Assembly: GCF_029852145.1 (NCBI RefSeq) | Contig: NC_079976.1 | Location: 12,075,104 to 12,139,103, forward strand | Length of the DNA stretch: 64,000 nucleotides | DNA from: Microplitis mediator | Taxonomy: Eukaryota; Arthropoda; Insecta; Hymenoptera; Braconidae | Direction: 5' to 3' | In this document: positions 1-10,047 of the stretch, one piece after another | Layout of the letters: every line of letters begins with the position of its first letter | How positions within the stretch are numbered: position 1 is the stretch's first letter | Made by a program: the position numbers and the translations under genes | Notes under the pieces: generated by a model | The model's input: the letters and a program-made list of their open reading frames with translations, nothing else | Database searches by the model: none | Told to the model about the DNA's origin: nothing

Positions 1-1685
1 GTCCGGACCGATTGCTCAAAGTTTTACAAAACAATTAAAGGAACAAGTTTTGTTCCTTAATTTGTGTAATCATTACCAAAATGAAAAAATCAATTTTTTC
101 GGATTTTCTTTCATTTTTGCGTTAGTTATTCAGTAAATGTAAGGTAAAGAAAAAAAAAAAAAATTTCCGAAAAACGAAAAAAAAAAAAAACAAAAACTGA
201 ATAAAACCTATTAAAAAAAAGTGAAAAAATTCTTTTTTTATCTTGTTTTTCAGAAATTTTTTTTTTTCTCTTTACTTTTGTTATGTCCGCCGCTTAATTT
301 TCATCATTTATCCAGGATTTCTCCCTTTGGTAGCGATAGTAATTTTAGACAAGCAGGTTGGAGGGTGCGGACAACAATAAAGAATACGAGGAAGAAATTA
401 TCTTCCTATAATTTATTATTTATAGTGGATCTTTTCGAAAATTAAGAACCCAAACGTCTCCGAAGAGACTGGTGCTCTTGTTTAAGCCAAAAATATTTCA
501 AGTATGATAGAATAATAGTTCTTTCACCTACCTTTCGATGTCAATTCTTCTAGTGCGGCAGCTATTATCCCTCCAGAACTAAACAGCTCACTCGGCCTTC
601 CTGTAAGGTTGGTAGAATGGGTGCGGCTGGGTTAGTAGGATGATTTCTTATGTACTACTTTCGAATGAAAATCGAACGGCTTGAGTGATGAAACTAATCT
701 TTTATTAAGTATTTCAAATTACAACGTTTTAACTGAACGTCACTTGTTCACTCTAGTTTTTCACAACTTTTATATAATTTGTATTATAAGATTATTTATC
801 TTATCGGATATTTTAAACAGATTTTTATTTATAAATGCGTCCTTTTTCACACCCAAAAGGGGTTTTTATGCGCAGAAACTCGGCACAAAGTGAGATCACA
901 AATTTACGTGATTTGTGTCACAATTCACTCGAACCGGATAGATCTTCGAGATCTTTCAATTGCTATTGAGAACTATACTCTACACGATAGTTGACTATCA
1001 GCCGAGTATCTATCTCAATTGGCAATTTAAATTATTAATAATGACCGTAAATGAATAAATTAATATCCTACACGAAATTAATCAGCCGGATACCTAGATC
1101 GATTTACAATTTATTTAAAGTGAATTTTGGAAAACCATAACTGATAAAATAATATCCTACACGAAATTAATCAGCTGGATACCTAAATCAGCAACGATTA
1201 CTTATTGCCACGTCGGAAGATTTCTGCGATAAGATTACGGGCTATCGACGCCCTTTACGCGGACCAAGAAGTTTAAATAAAACTGAGGCCCTGAGCCATG
1301 GTGCTCAGGCTTTTTGTAAACTTTGCTTTGACAATTGATGGGGAATTTTTAATTATCGTCATTGGTGGAAGGTGACGACAATTTATTACTTATTCGTTAA
1401 ACTTATTGCAGTTATCCTCCCACTATTCTTTGCCGCATAAAACGGTGAAAAATCTGACGCTGCGTTTTCGCGCGCTTTGCAAAGAGGAGCTCAGAAATAA
1501 TGATTATTAAAATAAAAAAAAAATTATTTGGACATAACACCTTACATTTACTGAATAACTAACGCAAAAATTAAGAAAATCAGAAAAAAATTGATTTTTT
1601 CATTTTGGTAATGATTACACAAATTAAGGAACAAAACTTGTTCCTTTAATTGTTTTGTAAAACTTTGAGCAATTGGTCCGGACAA
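1..1685. repeat. Hairpin (inverted-repeat) element, interrupted and cut by the window edge
   Basis: Positions 1-147 and 1540-1685 are inverted copies of each other (for example GGAACAAGTTTTGTTCC and the flanking TTTTACAAAACAATT on both sides). The right arm stops exactly where a solo-LTR-like sequence (279-1539) begins, so the LTR appears to have landed in the loop of an older hairpin. The arms may continue left of base 1. The AT-rich stretch 1686-2065 holds no gene I can support. Its last part, around 1980-1998, ends in a run closing with AAGTGTATA that resembles the end of a TA-targeting (mariner-like) element seen again near 27040; that relation is a guess. Confidence 0.65.
279..1539. mobile_element. 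Solo-LTR-like sequence (TGTTATGTCC...GGACATAACA)
   Basis: The segment begins TGTTATGTCC and ends GGACATAACA, a TG...CA bounded inverted end typical of LTRs, with an AATAAA near 1277. It interrupts the right arm of a hairpin exactly at its boundary. The same end motif bounds another LTR-like segment at 56663-57876, so this looks like a family. Flanks are CTTT and CCTT, not a clean duplication. Internal short repeats occur at about 1066-1180 (a CCTACACGAAATTAATCAG block twice). No coding region. Confidence 0.55.
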
Positions 1686-2067
1686 ACGGTTCAATGGATC
1701 AATCTGAAAATTTTCAGGGTTTTTGGGTTTTTTTTGAAAAAATTTTTCTCGGCCCCGTAGACCTAAAAAACAAAACCAAAAAATTTAGAAAAATTTTGTC
1801 TCGACCTTTTTTTTATGATTCCGCAAAAACCGTCGCTCAAAAAAATATTTTGCTGTAAGGTCTTTAAACTAGAGATTTCAAGCTTCAATTTGCTTTTTTA
1901 ATTTTTTCGATCATTTTTCACGAAAATACAGACTTCCAAAAATCACTAAAAAATTTATAAAATTTTCTTGTTCCTTTAATTTTTTGGATAAGTGTATATT
2001 AGTTATTTATTAAAATAGTAGTTTATCTATCAAGTGCGAGCGTCTTAGGCTCGATTGTACTAGATAA

Positions 2068-2450
2068 ATACATTAATTTTTGTGACAGATATTTGAAATT
2101 TACTACATTTAGTGCCTATAAATGGCAGGTTATAAATCCGCGTTTATTTATTTGGTAAGATTGTTTTGAGTATTTGTTGAAAATTAGAGAGAAGTCGGTA
2201 AGTGGAAGAATTAAAATGATGATAAATTTTGTCACAAGATGGCTCGTTAAGTTACTTTGATATTTTTTGGTCGTTTGCTATCGCACATGTAACCTAAAAA
2301 TATTTTTTGATCCGAAGATGACGTCACTATTAGAACGATTAGGAATATTTTTTACCAGCTGTCTCTTATCTAATATTTTTAGCTGCCGGCTATAGGCGCT
2401 AAATGTCGTAGATTTTGAGTGTCTGTCACAAAAAATTATTTACATATTGA
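2068..2450. repeat. Hairpin MITE
   Basis: TTTTTGTGACAGATA at the left and the complementary GTCTGTCACAAAAA at the right bound about 380 bp. Inside each end, imperfect inverted copies continue for about 50 bp (ACATTTAGTGCC / GGCGCTAAATGT). No coding capacity. The family is not recognised. Confidence 0.55.
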
Positions 2451-2719
2451 CGTACACAAATGATAACTTATTTCCACTGGTTTTTAATATCCATTTTAGC
2501 AATTTTTAATATAGGTTAAACAGAAAACAATCAACACACACATACACACTAGTACAGAAAACATGTTAGTGTGACCAATGTGTACGCCTTAGTTGTAGAT
2601 GGCGTGGTTTCTTGTTTTTAGCCGGGATTACTGGCCAGTTACTAGTTTGAAATCGAGTAAAGTCTAGATTATTTCTACTAGGGTGGTAATACATCGTGTA
2701 AGCCTTTCTTTAGCCTCAT
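2451..2719. other. Spacer, nothing identified
   Basis: AT-rich sequence with a short CA-rich patch near 2535. No open frame, RNA or repeat that I can support. Confidence 0.5.
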
Positions 2720-3012
2720 TTAATTTCAATAAATATTATTAGATTGTTGTCTTTATCAAAAACTACACCGTCTGGTGAATATGTAAGCCATGAATTTTTT
2801 TGAGAAACAATAAGACCGCATTCAACTACTGTAATAGTAGGTTCTAATTCGTGGTAGATATTACGAGCTAAAGGCGCATTTTTTTAACCATGTTGAGTGT
2901 AATAATTACTTATAGAATCCGGGTAAAAATATTTTATTGACTTTTGACACCAATCAGGTTTTTTATTTTTGCGATAAGTGAATAATTGATGAGAATCACT
3001 ACCAGTTATTCT
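2720..3012 (-). pseudogene. Fragment of a YqaJ-type (lambda exonuclease-like) nuclease
   Basis: The minus strand reads through about 95 codons with one stop near 2885. It contains GSDSHQLFTYR, then HELEPTITVVECGL, then SWLTYSPDGVVFDKDNN and a closing LIIFIEIK. In the YqaJ/lambda-exonuclease family the SPDG aspartate and the ExK (here EIK) motif bind the catalytic metal; both are visible. Reading frame is lost just after EIK, where the family usually continues with CP. The gene upstream (to about 3260) is too decayed to read. Such nucleases occur in several insect transposons and viruses, so the source is not decided. Clearly inactive. Confidence 0.6.
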
Positions 3013-3488
3013 GAATGGTCTTTCTTAGAGCCAAGTAGAGTGAAACTCTATAGTTTCACCACAGATGTCAAAAACCATACCATTCAACCCAGAAATTATT
3101 TCTTAGGAACATTTTTTAACAGGGTTCATTTAAACTTGCTCCAGCTCATTAAAAAAATTAGAAGAAAGTTGGTTGTCGAAGATAGCTTGGATTGTAAAAA
3201 CGTCTCATGCAGAATTATTACTTACTTTTTCGAGAACGTTGTATCTTTCAGCTCTAAATGAAAGACAGGAATGGAATAATTTAGAAATGTCAAAATTCAT
3301 ATAAGGACATGAAAATGAAATAAGCAATGATTAAAAAAAAAATCATTTACTTGTTATATATTTTTCGTTACGTGTGTTCCTTCAACGCACTGCAGTGCAA
3401 ATTTGCTACCATGATATTCAACAGCTCTTGGTTATTTTCTTCAGTCAACTCTACGGGTCCGCTGCACACTGTAACCTCTGAATTTTTT

Positions 3489-3548
3489 AACTTCTCGCTA
3501 AGAAAATCGATAATTATCAAAAAATTCGGGAAGTGATTGTTTTCACCA

Positions 3549-3604
<56 letters not shown>

Positions 3605-4650
3605 GATGTACACCTCTCATATCTTTTTGATGAATGAACCGATTTAGATGGTTCTTGCGGCATTCAAAATATATCTTCTAAACTGAGATTTTCAGAAAAT
3701 TTTAGATCATTTATTCAAATAGACTTTGAGATACTTAAGAAATACGAAAAAAAAGAATTTTTTTTTTTCGTTTTTTTTTTTTGATATTTTGAAAACTGTT
3801 AGATCGATCAATTCCTAAATCTAATCAGCTCTAGAACTCGATGAAAGCTTTCGATTGCCGTCAAGAACGTCTCAATCATATAATCCGTTCGAAGGATATC
3901 GTCGACAAAAGAAATAGTAGAAAACGGTTTTTTGCAAATATCGTCGAAACGACAAAACCAATCATTCACAAAATTTTATCAGCTTTAGGCCTCAATAAAA
4001 CGCACCGATCACCACCTCAACCGTCTCAATCGAATAATCCGTTCGAGCGATATCGTCGATGAAAGAATGGAAAAAAATGATTTTTTTTTGTTTTCCGTGA
4101 ATATTTCAGAAACTATCAAATCGATCAATTCCAGAATCTAATCAGCTCTAGAACTCGATAAAATTATTCGATTGCTGCCAAGAACGTCCCAATCAGATAA
4201 TCCGTTCGAGAGATATCGTCGACGGAATAATAAATGTCAAATCAATATCTGCTTTTCTCATTGAATAACGTAATAGTTACCAAACAAAATTACTCAAAAC
4301 TACTATGTTCTTCTTGGTATAAGTCATTAGAAGTAATTGCCTAAAAATCGTCATGTTCACTTGTATCAGGACATACTTACACGATATAGATACAACGTAT
4401 CACGTAAATACTTGTTTTTAAGCTAATTATTGAACATAATTGTGAACAAATATGAAAAAAAATCATTTATTTACTATTTTAGATTCTAAATTTTCAAACT
4501 TTAACATAAAACGTAACCCTGTTGAGCTTGAAAAGCTCATAAAAATGGGAAACAAAAGTATTTTCGAGCTCGAAGAGCTCGAAAACAGCAGGAAATTTGG
4601 GGACTGGCCTGCAGGGCCAACCGATGCACAGATTTTTTTTTAAGGAACAA
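3489..4650 (-). mobile_element. AACTTCCCGC-ended repeat, copy 1
   Basis: Starts AACTTCTCGCTAAG and ends AACAGCAGGAAATTTGGGG followed by GGCCTGCAGGGCCAACCGA. The same ends, in opposite orientation, bound copies at 13098-14398 and 17780-18577. The interior has repeated blocks (CGAACGGATTA..., TCGTCGA...ATATC, TCTAGAACTCGAT) and, near 4570, overlapping GAGCTC palindromes. A (GT)n tract lies at 3554-3601. The open frames within are translations of these repeats, not genes. It lies just outside the Polinton, while copies 2 and 3 lie inside it. Confidence 0.6.
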
Positions 4651-4694
4651 TAAAATTACAATCTTTGACAATCATAACATATTAAGCATTAAAC

Positions 4695-4929
4695 TTATGA
4701 ATGAATTGCTTTAGCAAAATTATTATTATTTCTAACAATAGAATTATTTAAAAAAGTATTGAAAACGTTCGACTTTTCAGACCAACCAGCTAATTTTTTA
4801 ATAATTTCAAGATCAAGACCTGTAGCCAGGACTGCCGATGTTGCTGCATGCCTGACACTATGAGGCGCATATTTAGGGTTAATGTCACATTCCCCTAAAA
4901 AAGTCCTAATTCGACGACTTAATAGTGTC
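4695..4929 (-). pseudogene. DIRS-like tyrosine recombinase, C-terminal part
   Basis: Minus-strand translation gives a tyrosine-recombinase catalytic core: HSVRHAATSAVLATG (the HxxR box) followed by IIKKLAGWSEKSNVFNTF and a stop at 4695. This HxxRHA...AGWS...F layout is that of the recombinases of DIRS/PAT-type retrotransposons. The remainder of the gene lies beyond the Polinton, at 49562-50338, so the insertion split it. A one-base insertion near 4915 shifts the frame. Lost function is certain. Confidence 0.8.
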
Positions 4930-5760
4930 AGTAGTTGATCAGGGGGAGTTCACCCCCCCCCCCCCGATAAAACAGATTGTGGGTTCTAGTCCGTGCTAAG
5001 TTATCGACGAAGGGTAACCTGTCAGCGGTCGGTGTACTGGCGGTCGGTAAGGCCTGTTTTACCGACGGTGCTCCGATTAGCAGTCGGTAAGCTCTGATTT
5101 TGGCAGTCGGTAAACTTGTATTAGCAGTCGTTTAGCTCTGTTTTATCGATTGTATCGATATTGGCAGTCGATCAGCTAGTTTTGGCCGTCGATCAGACCT
5201 CTTTTATCGGGCCGAATCCCGCTTTTGGGCTCATTTTTACAGTACTTTTTGAGCTCATAGCAGCCATTTTGAGCTCATAATATAGCTCTGCTGGTTAAAT
5301 TGAGCTCGTTTTTGGACTAGATGTCGCTTAACGTCTGTTCTGAGCGGGAAATTTTGAAACAAAATAGACTTCGTGATGAGGCTCAAGGCTGACGATTTCC
5401 AGTCTATCGCCTTGAGCGTCATCACGAGGTCCATCCACATCTCCATGTGATGTTTTATATATTGAAACTGGGGTGTGTAAGGGTACATGCGAGAGGCTTG
5501 CGAAGTGCACGCCATCTATTGGTTTAGTTCCCACACTCTTTTCTTGAATATTGCGTCATCTAACAGGCCTGGACTCGTTTTCCTTTGTTTATGACGTCAT
5601 CTAACAGGTTTGAACTCGTTTTCCTTTGTTTGTGACGTCATTCGACAAGTTTGAACTTGTTTTATAGTTTGGGGTGGGGGATCTTGGTCTGAGCGCTGAG
5701 CTCGAGAGCTCGCATCCAGTCAATCTACGCTGAGAAGAGTTAAAGAGAACAGTTTGCGTG
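4930..5760. repeat. Polinton left terminal inverted repeat
   Basis: Matches the inverted right end (48830-49555). It opens with AGTAGTTGATCAGGGGGAG, a poly-C run of about 13, then GATAAAACAGATTGTGGG. A long series of degenerate short repeats on the theme GCAGTCGGTAAGCTCTG follows (about 5020-5200). The inner part carries TGACGTCA repeats and, near 5700, GAGCTCGAGAGCTC. The two arms have diverged and differ by about 100 bp in length. Confidence 0.85.
5551..5650 (+). promoter_or_regulatory. Three-unit tandem repeat with TGACGTCA sites
   Basis: A unit of 40-41 bp repeats three times, ending in the first small Polinton gene's upstream region. Each begins with a bZIP-type core: GCGTCA at 5553, TGACGTCA at 5592 and TGACGTCA at 5633, followed by TCTAACAGG...ACTCGTTTTCCTTTGTTT. 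The right inverted repeat keeps TGACGTCA at 48955 and a degenerate TGACGCAA at 48943. TGACGTCA is the palindrome bound by CREB/ATF-type factors. A promoter or enhancer role is inferred from position. Confidence 0.6.
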
Positions 5761-5775
5761 CCAGAGCTTGTATTT

Positions 5776-6063
5776 ATGGCTGAATTAACTGAAAGTGAAA
5801 AGATTTTTCGTCGCAATAATTACTCCTTTGCGGAAAGTTTTGAAGATCTTATTGAAGGGTTTTTCGGTGACGTGCCTCCTCCTGAGTCTATCGGTAAATT
5901 TATTGACGATATAATTGCGTTTGCGAAAAATACGGAAATAATTCACAGTGTTCGATTAGAAGCATCGTGTATAAGCTGCCACGACAGGAGAATTTTGTCC
6001 AGAAGATTAATAAAAACTACTGAAAAGTTGGTTAAACTGGAAAAGCGTATAGCAAATAAGTAA
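5776..6063 (+). CDS. Small conserved-looking Polinton protein (95 aa), unknown
   Basis: First gene inside the left inverted repeat. I start it at the ATG at 5776 (MAELTESEKIF...), because the longer frame upstream opens only with GTG. The product is acidic at the start and lysine-rich at the end, with a CISC pair (residues about 70-73) that might bind metal, and a predicted helical C-terminus (LVKLEKRIANK). It ends 5 bp before the ATG of the next small gene, suggesting a shared transcript. I do not recognise the family. Confidence 0.5.
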   Translation: MAELTESEKIFRRNNYSFAESFEDLIEGFFGDVPPPESIGKFIDDIIAFAKNTEIIHSVRLEASCISCHDRRILSRRLIKTTEKLVKLEKRIANK

Positions 6064-6068
6064 TCACG

Positions 6069-6285
6069 ATGAGTCGTTCGTCAAGGTATGTAGTAATCTT
6101 TTTTTTTTTTTTATAACCTGCTTTATAGTCTTTTAATTATAATTACTAATTAAATAAATTTCTTTTCCAGACCCCATGTGTGTACGGATGTATGCTTTCA
6201 TGACGCGCAGATAGACTTCGAGGATGTAATGGACGACGACAACGTTAATGACTTTGATCGTCATAACGAAGAACAGAAAAATTAA
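6069..6285 (+). CDS. Small spliced ORF, exons 6069-6085 and 6171-6285
   Basis: ATG at 6069 opens six codons, then a GTATGT donor at 6086. A pyrimidine-rich TTCTTTTCCAG acceptor ends at 6170. Joining the exons gives 43 residues, acidic in the middle (DFEDVMDDDN). The stop at 6283-6285 falls just after a run of A residues. In the next frame the sequence stays open to 6455, so a one-base change in that run has probably shortened a protein of about 100 residues. Function unknown. Confidence 0.45.
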
Positions 6286-6455
6286 ATAAATTGGCTGAAC
6301 AAAAAAACGAAATCGATTTACAAGTAAAGCATTGGAAGAAATTATTACTCAGCTTCAAAGATCGCCGTGAATACAAACAGGATTGCCATAAAACTACGTT
6401 CATGTTAACCAAGCTATTGTTTAATGCTAACAAACAGCATGGACCTAAAAATTGA
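6279..6455 (+). pseudogene. Frame-shifted continuation of the spliced small gene
   Basis: Open frame without its own ATG near the start, reading LAEQKNEIDLQVKHWKKLL and ending ANKQHGPKN at 6455. The product would be a charged helix or coiled coil. It follows directly from the preceding spliced ORF after a one-base slip in the A-run near 6277-6281, and overlaps the start of the next gene by 17 bp. This overlap suggests a tightly packed original arrangement. Identity unknown. Confidence 0.4.
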
Positions 6456-7230
6456 TTTTGTGAGTTTCGAGATGCCTGATGACAAATTTGTGGTGAAAGA
6501 ACTGTGTGCTACTGATATTTATGATAAAGTGGGTACATACGGGCTTGCAAGATGTGAAAATTGGTTGTTTGAACCACCTTTGGATCAAGTCGATGTTGCT
6601 GTAATGCAGAGAAGTGTTGATCACTGTGGACATCAACATTCAATATCATGGATAGCTGGTTTGCTACCATATGAATTATTGAAAGAAATTCTTGAAATTA
6701 TGACCAAACATGCACGATACTTTTACGTACAAGGTGAATGGAAGAAGAAATGGCTTGAAGATCTAATTGACACTGCTATACCAATTATTGACTTAGAAAA
6801 AATGAAATATTTCTCACTCTATCAAAAGAATGATTTCTTGAAATATCAATGTCCATATTATGCCTATCACTTGAAGAAACTGGATACTTCATGTGCATTT
6901 CAAAATGTCCAAGAGTTCAAGAGATGGTTCTGGCATTTTTATGGATTTCGACCAACCCATGAAAGATCGGTTCAGATCTTCAATCAATTGCGGAATCTAC
7001 TTTGTATGGATGATCGAGATATCGCATGTCTTGATGATACATTCATCCTGGAAAATGCAATCCAGCAAATCGATTTCGCTTGGCACAAACTACCTGAACG
7101 ACTACAAAATAATAAAAAATTGATTGGCTATCGAAGGTGTCGGGATCATTCTCTTTTTTATGAAGATATTCCTGATTGTCTTGCATATCCATTCAGAAAA
7201 GATTGCTCTAACTGTATTTTTTTAGGTTAA
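6439..7230 (+). CDS. Conserved Polinton-associated protein, copy A (263 aa)
   Basis: Start chosen at 6439 (MDLKIDFVSFEMP...); an in-frame ATG at 6424 would add five residues. It shares its plan with the protein at 19501: an N-terminal (V/G)(S/Q)F...FV(V/I)KEL motif, then F(E/K)PP, a W(I/D)AG segment, then Y(V)(Q/K)G...KK.W(L/I)(E/Q)DLI, an I(V/I)(D)L stretch and a C..(Y/H)... Cys/His cluster. The C-terminal third has a cysteine-rich end (CRDHSLFYEDIPDC...CSNCIF). I infer a family of paralogues in this element. Similar proteins are common in insect Polintons as far as I recall, but no function is established. The frame is intact. Confidence 0.65.
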   Translation: MDLKIDFVSFEMPDDKFVVKELCATDIYDKVGTYGLARCENWLFEPPLDQVDVAVMQRSVDHCGHQHSISWIAGLLPYELLKEILEIMTKHARYFYVQGEWKKKWLEDLIDTAIPIIDLEKMKYFSLYQKNDFLKYQCPYYAYHLKKLDTSCAFQNVQEFKRWFWHFYGFRPTHERSVQIFNQLRNLLCMDDRDIACLDDTFILENAIQQIDFAWHKLPERLQNNKKLIGYRRCRDHSLFYEDIPDCLAYPFRKDCSNCIFLG

Positions 7231-7505
7231 GATAAAAGACTAAAGTTTATCTAAGACTAAAATGTGTATTTTTAGGTTAAGAAAAAATACTATAGTTGAT
7301 TACGTAAGACCAAAATGTATATTTTTGGTTAAGAAAAATATCTATAGTTTATTATACTATGTATTTGAGGTTATGTTACACTAAAATGTAGATTTTTTAG
7401 GTTAAGAAAAAAATACTACAGTTTATTATGTATTTGAGATTATATAAAAAAAAAAATATTTTAAGGTTATGTAAGACTTAAATGTATATTTTAGGTTATA
7501 AGTAA
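7220..7505 (+). repeat. Degenerate tandem repeat downstream of the gene at 6439
   Basis: Four or five diverged units of about 60-80 bp, each with TTTTAGGTTAAGA, a poly-A run, TACTATAGTTTATTA and AAAATGTATATTTT. They overlap the 3' end of the preceding frame. No further role visible. Confidence 0.55.
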
Positions 7506-7536
7506 TAAAAACAATATATATCAATATAAAAAAAGT

Positions 7537-7731
7537 TTATTCATTTATAAATGTAAGTTTTTTGATTAATACAGGTTCAATAATTATATTTAATTTATGA
7601 ATTCTTTGTTTAAATCGTTCTCGATCTCTTGCTGCTTGTTCCCATTTGCTTTTTCTTGCTTGTTCGTGTGCAAATATCCAGACATACAAGTAATGTATGG
7701 TTGGCGTTGGATTAAATTGTAGAGTCTTCAT
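7537..7731 (-). CDS. Small basic protein (64 aa), unknown
   Basis: Minus-strand ORF directly after the major capsid gene (its start overlaps the capsid stop by a few bases). It contains a strongly charged helix, EQARKSKWEQAARDRERFK, probably a coiled coil. A few-base overlap fits translation from the same late transcript as the capsid gene. I do not recognise it. Confidence 0.45.
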   Translation of the reverse strand: MKTLQFNPTPTIHYLYVWIFAHEQARKSKWEQAARDRERFKQRIHKLNIIIEPVLIKKLTFINE

Positions 7732-8961
7732 ATTAGTTTTCGTACGATGCTGCTTATGGGATTATACTTAACGATGCGATCATGTATAATGAGGCAATAA
7801 GCTGATGTCTGCGCAGGAAATTGATTTGCAGATTCAAATTCCAGGCGAATGTCCACGGGTCCAGATTTAATTGATTCGTTTTGTTTAGGGCAATCGATAA
7901 CATACAGTGGCGCTTGTTCCAAAAATTTCTTCTTTGTCAGCAGTGGTTCAGGTTCTTCGTTGTAGTAGGAAATTTATATACATGTCATACAACAGAGCAT
8001 ATTGATTATTTGCAATGTTGAGATTCAAATTCCCATACGGATAGCTCTGAGAGTTCAAAAATAATTTCATGTCCCTGATGTTGCAGTGATCAAATTCACT
8101 GGCATTTTTAGTTGCATCATTTTTTCTTGCTGTTTGAAATCCAAGTATTACAAAACGTGGTTTCTCGAGCTGCGTAGAAGTTTTGACAGCCCAAATGTGC
8201 TTCGAAGTATTTGGTAATAGAGGATACTCGTACAGCTCCCAAGCACGGAAACTGATTGAGATAGCTGGATCACTTGTAATATAATTCAAAGCTTCAATTT
8301 TTTGTTTATCAGCCATAGTTACATATGGTACAATCGACTCGATTTTTTGCAGCGTAATTTTAACAGCTTCAGCATGAGCTCCAGCAGCAGGTGTGGCCAC
8401 AATGTATGCATTCAAATCGGAATTTGATCTTATTAAAATTAATTCATGCTTTGCATTGATGACAACTTTATGGTAACCTTCAGCAAATCCAAGCAAAAGA
8501 CTCAGTAGTATAGATACATCAAAGTAGCCATTATCATTGTGTAATTTGTTGACAGCTTTATCCATAATCCAGCCCGAATTTTCTAGTGTATTTTGTTGAG
8601 CAGGACTCAGTGATGTGCATCCTTTCATGAGACTTGTGATACCAACATTTTTGCTACGATCAATCTCAACACCATTGAGTTCGTAGCGTATTTCTTCAAA
8701 CATATGACAAACTGTCATGTTGACCATGTGAGTAGTTGCACTTACAGCTGTACCATCAGACTTGGTGACTTTCCCGTATACATGTAATGTACTTTTACTC
8801 GGAAGTAGACACAAATCTTGATGTTGAACTGCAATTCTTATTTCATCGCTGTTGTTAAATGTTGATGAAGCATACGGTAGATGAGCATGCGCTTCATAGT
8901 GCGCAATTGACTCATCAAAAATTATTTGTCGTTCAATATTTAAGATTTCCGCCGCCGCCAT
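7728..8961 (-). pseudogene. Polinton major capsid protein, double jelly-roll, frameshifted
   Basis: Start at the ATG at 8961, in a strong Kozak context (ACCATGG); the frame opens earlier at 8985. The first 337 codons match the Polinton/adintovirus major capsid layout, including FEEIRYELNGVEIDR (about residues 90-105) and AWELYEYPLLPN. Near 7965 the frame breaks. The C-terminal portion, with VIDCPKQNESIKSGPVDIR and LIIHDRIVKYNP, is found in another frame down to 7728. Total length would be about 410 residues. The family forms the icosahedral shell. Neighbours are the 53-aa gene and the minor capsid gene, in the usual order. One frameshift means no full-length product. Confidence 0.85.
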
Positions 8962-8995
8962 GGTCGTGTACACGTCAAACAACAAAAATAAATTT

Positions 8996-9157
8996 TTATT
9001 TTCTTAATTTTCCACGTAATTTTAGTTCTAGGCTCTGTAGAAACTGAGCGTTCTGATGTGTTAACACCTTGTGAGGTACTTGGTGACTTATGTTGCTTGA
9101 CCAAGCTGCTATCTTTTTATAGCCAGCACCACTTTTTGTCTCATACACGATACTCAT
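8996..9157 (-). CDS. Small capsid-cluster protein (53 aa)
   Basis: An ORF below the usual length cut-off: MSIVYETKSGAGYKK... to LRGKLRK. Its ATG overlaps the stop codon of the minor capsid gene as TAATG (9155-9159), a typical tight junction for co-transcribed genes. It lies between minor and major capsid genes, so a virion-related role is likely but inferred. Contains VPHKVLTHQNAQFLQSL, which I believe is conserved at this position in insect Polintons. Frame intact. Confidence 0.6.
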   Translation of the reverse strand: MSIVYETKSGAGYKKIAAWSSNISHQVPHKVLTHQNAQFLQSLELKLRGKLRK

Positions 9158-10015
9158 TATTTTATAGACTTTATATGTAGTCTTATCGTTATCGTCTCAC
9201 CTCTGAAATTAGCCAGTTTTCCGTTTTGATCTACAATTCTCAGTCTGAGATTATGTATTGCTTGTATGGCGATCGGTAGATAAATGATGTGTGATGGCAA
9301 TTCAACAATCTTATATCCAGGTGGTACACTCAGGAAAAATTCATGAATAGTGTGAACTTTGTGTTCATTTATGTAAGCACCGGATGTGATGTTGCACTCA
9401 ACTCTTAGAGCATTGAGTTTTAATATCTTTACTGGTGAATCTGAATTGCTTCTGATTTGAAAATCCCACTAGCTGACCAATAGAATCTTGGGGCGTATAA
9501 TTTACAAATTGATCACATTTAATTTCACTTCTCAATTCATTGTTATTGGCTCTGATGCTGATGCTGAGTCTTCGTAATTTCTTTTGAATGTATTTTTCCA
9601 TGTCAGTGATTTCGTAACTTCCTGTTGGTATTGTCAAGACTTTCTCTTCAACAGTTTCATATTTTTCAGCTTCTATATCATTTTCACTCACTGAGTCATT
9701 TATATTATTATTTTCCGGCACTGAGATATTGTCATCAAACTTTGTAATTATTGACGCATTTCTTTTAGCTCTTTTTTTCTTGACTATTTTCTTTATCTCA
9801 TTAATGTTATTATCATCATCATTATTTTTATCCACAGGATAAGAGACATAGAATTTATTAGCACCCACATCTATATTGGGTATTGAATTAAATGTTAATA
9901 ACTCTACAAGTCCCAGGACATAATTTTTAGTTGGTGATAATTCAATTGGAGGGAAGTAGTTGGCCTCCAACACGGATCTCGATCCTGTTAACGTTAATGT
10001 GAATGACTCAGCCAT
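9157..10015 (-). pseudogene. Polinton minor capsid (penton-like) protein, frameshifted
   Basis: I start it at 10015 (MAESFTLTLTGS...), since an ATG at 10033 adds only six residues. Recognisable blocks are VLEANYFPPIELSP, KNYVLGLVELLTFNSIPN, then an acidic/basic insert of about 90 residues (rich in N, D, E, K), then TIPTGSYEITDMEKYIQ and PQDSIGQLVGFS. Near 9450 the frame shifts; the conserved C-terminal segment (about 80 codons, including PPGYKIVELP) continues to a stop at 9157. In this family the protein is a single jelly-roll that fills the vertices. The low-complexity insert is longer than I would expect. Confidence 0.8.
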
Positions 10016-10047
10016 GACTGATGTGCTGTACACGAAGTCACACCAGT

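Noticed and set aside
4452..4643. 63-codon frame MKKNHLFTILDSKFSNFN...
   Set aside because: The same frame appears with variations at 13066-13341; it is read from the GAGCTC-rich end of the AACTTCCCGC repeat.
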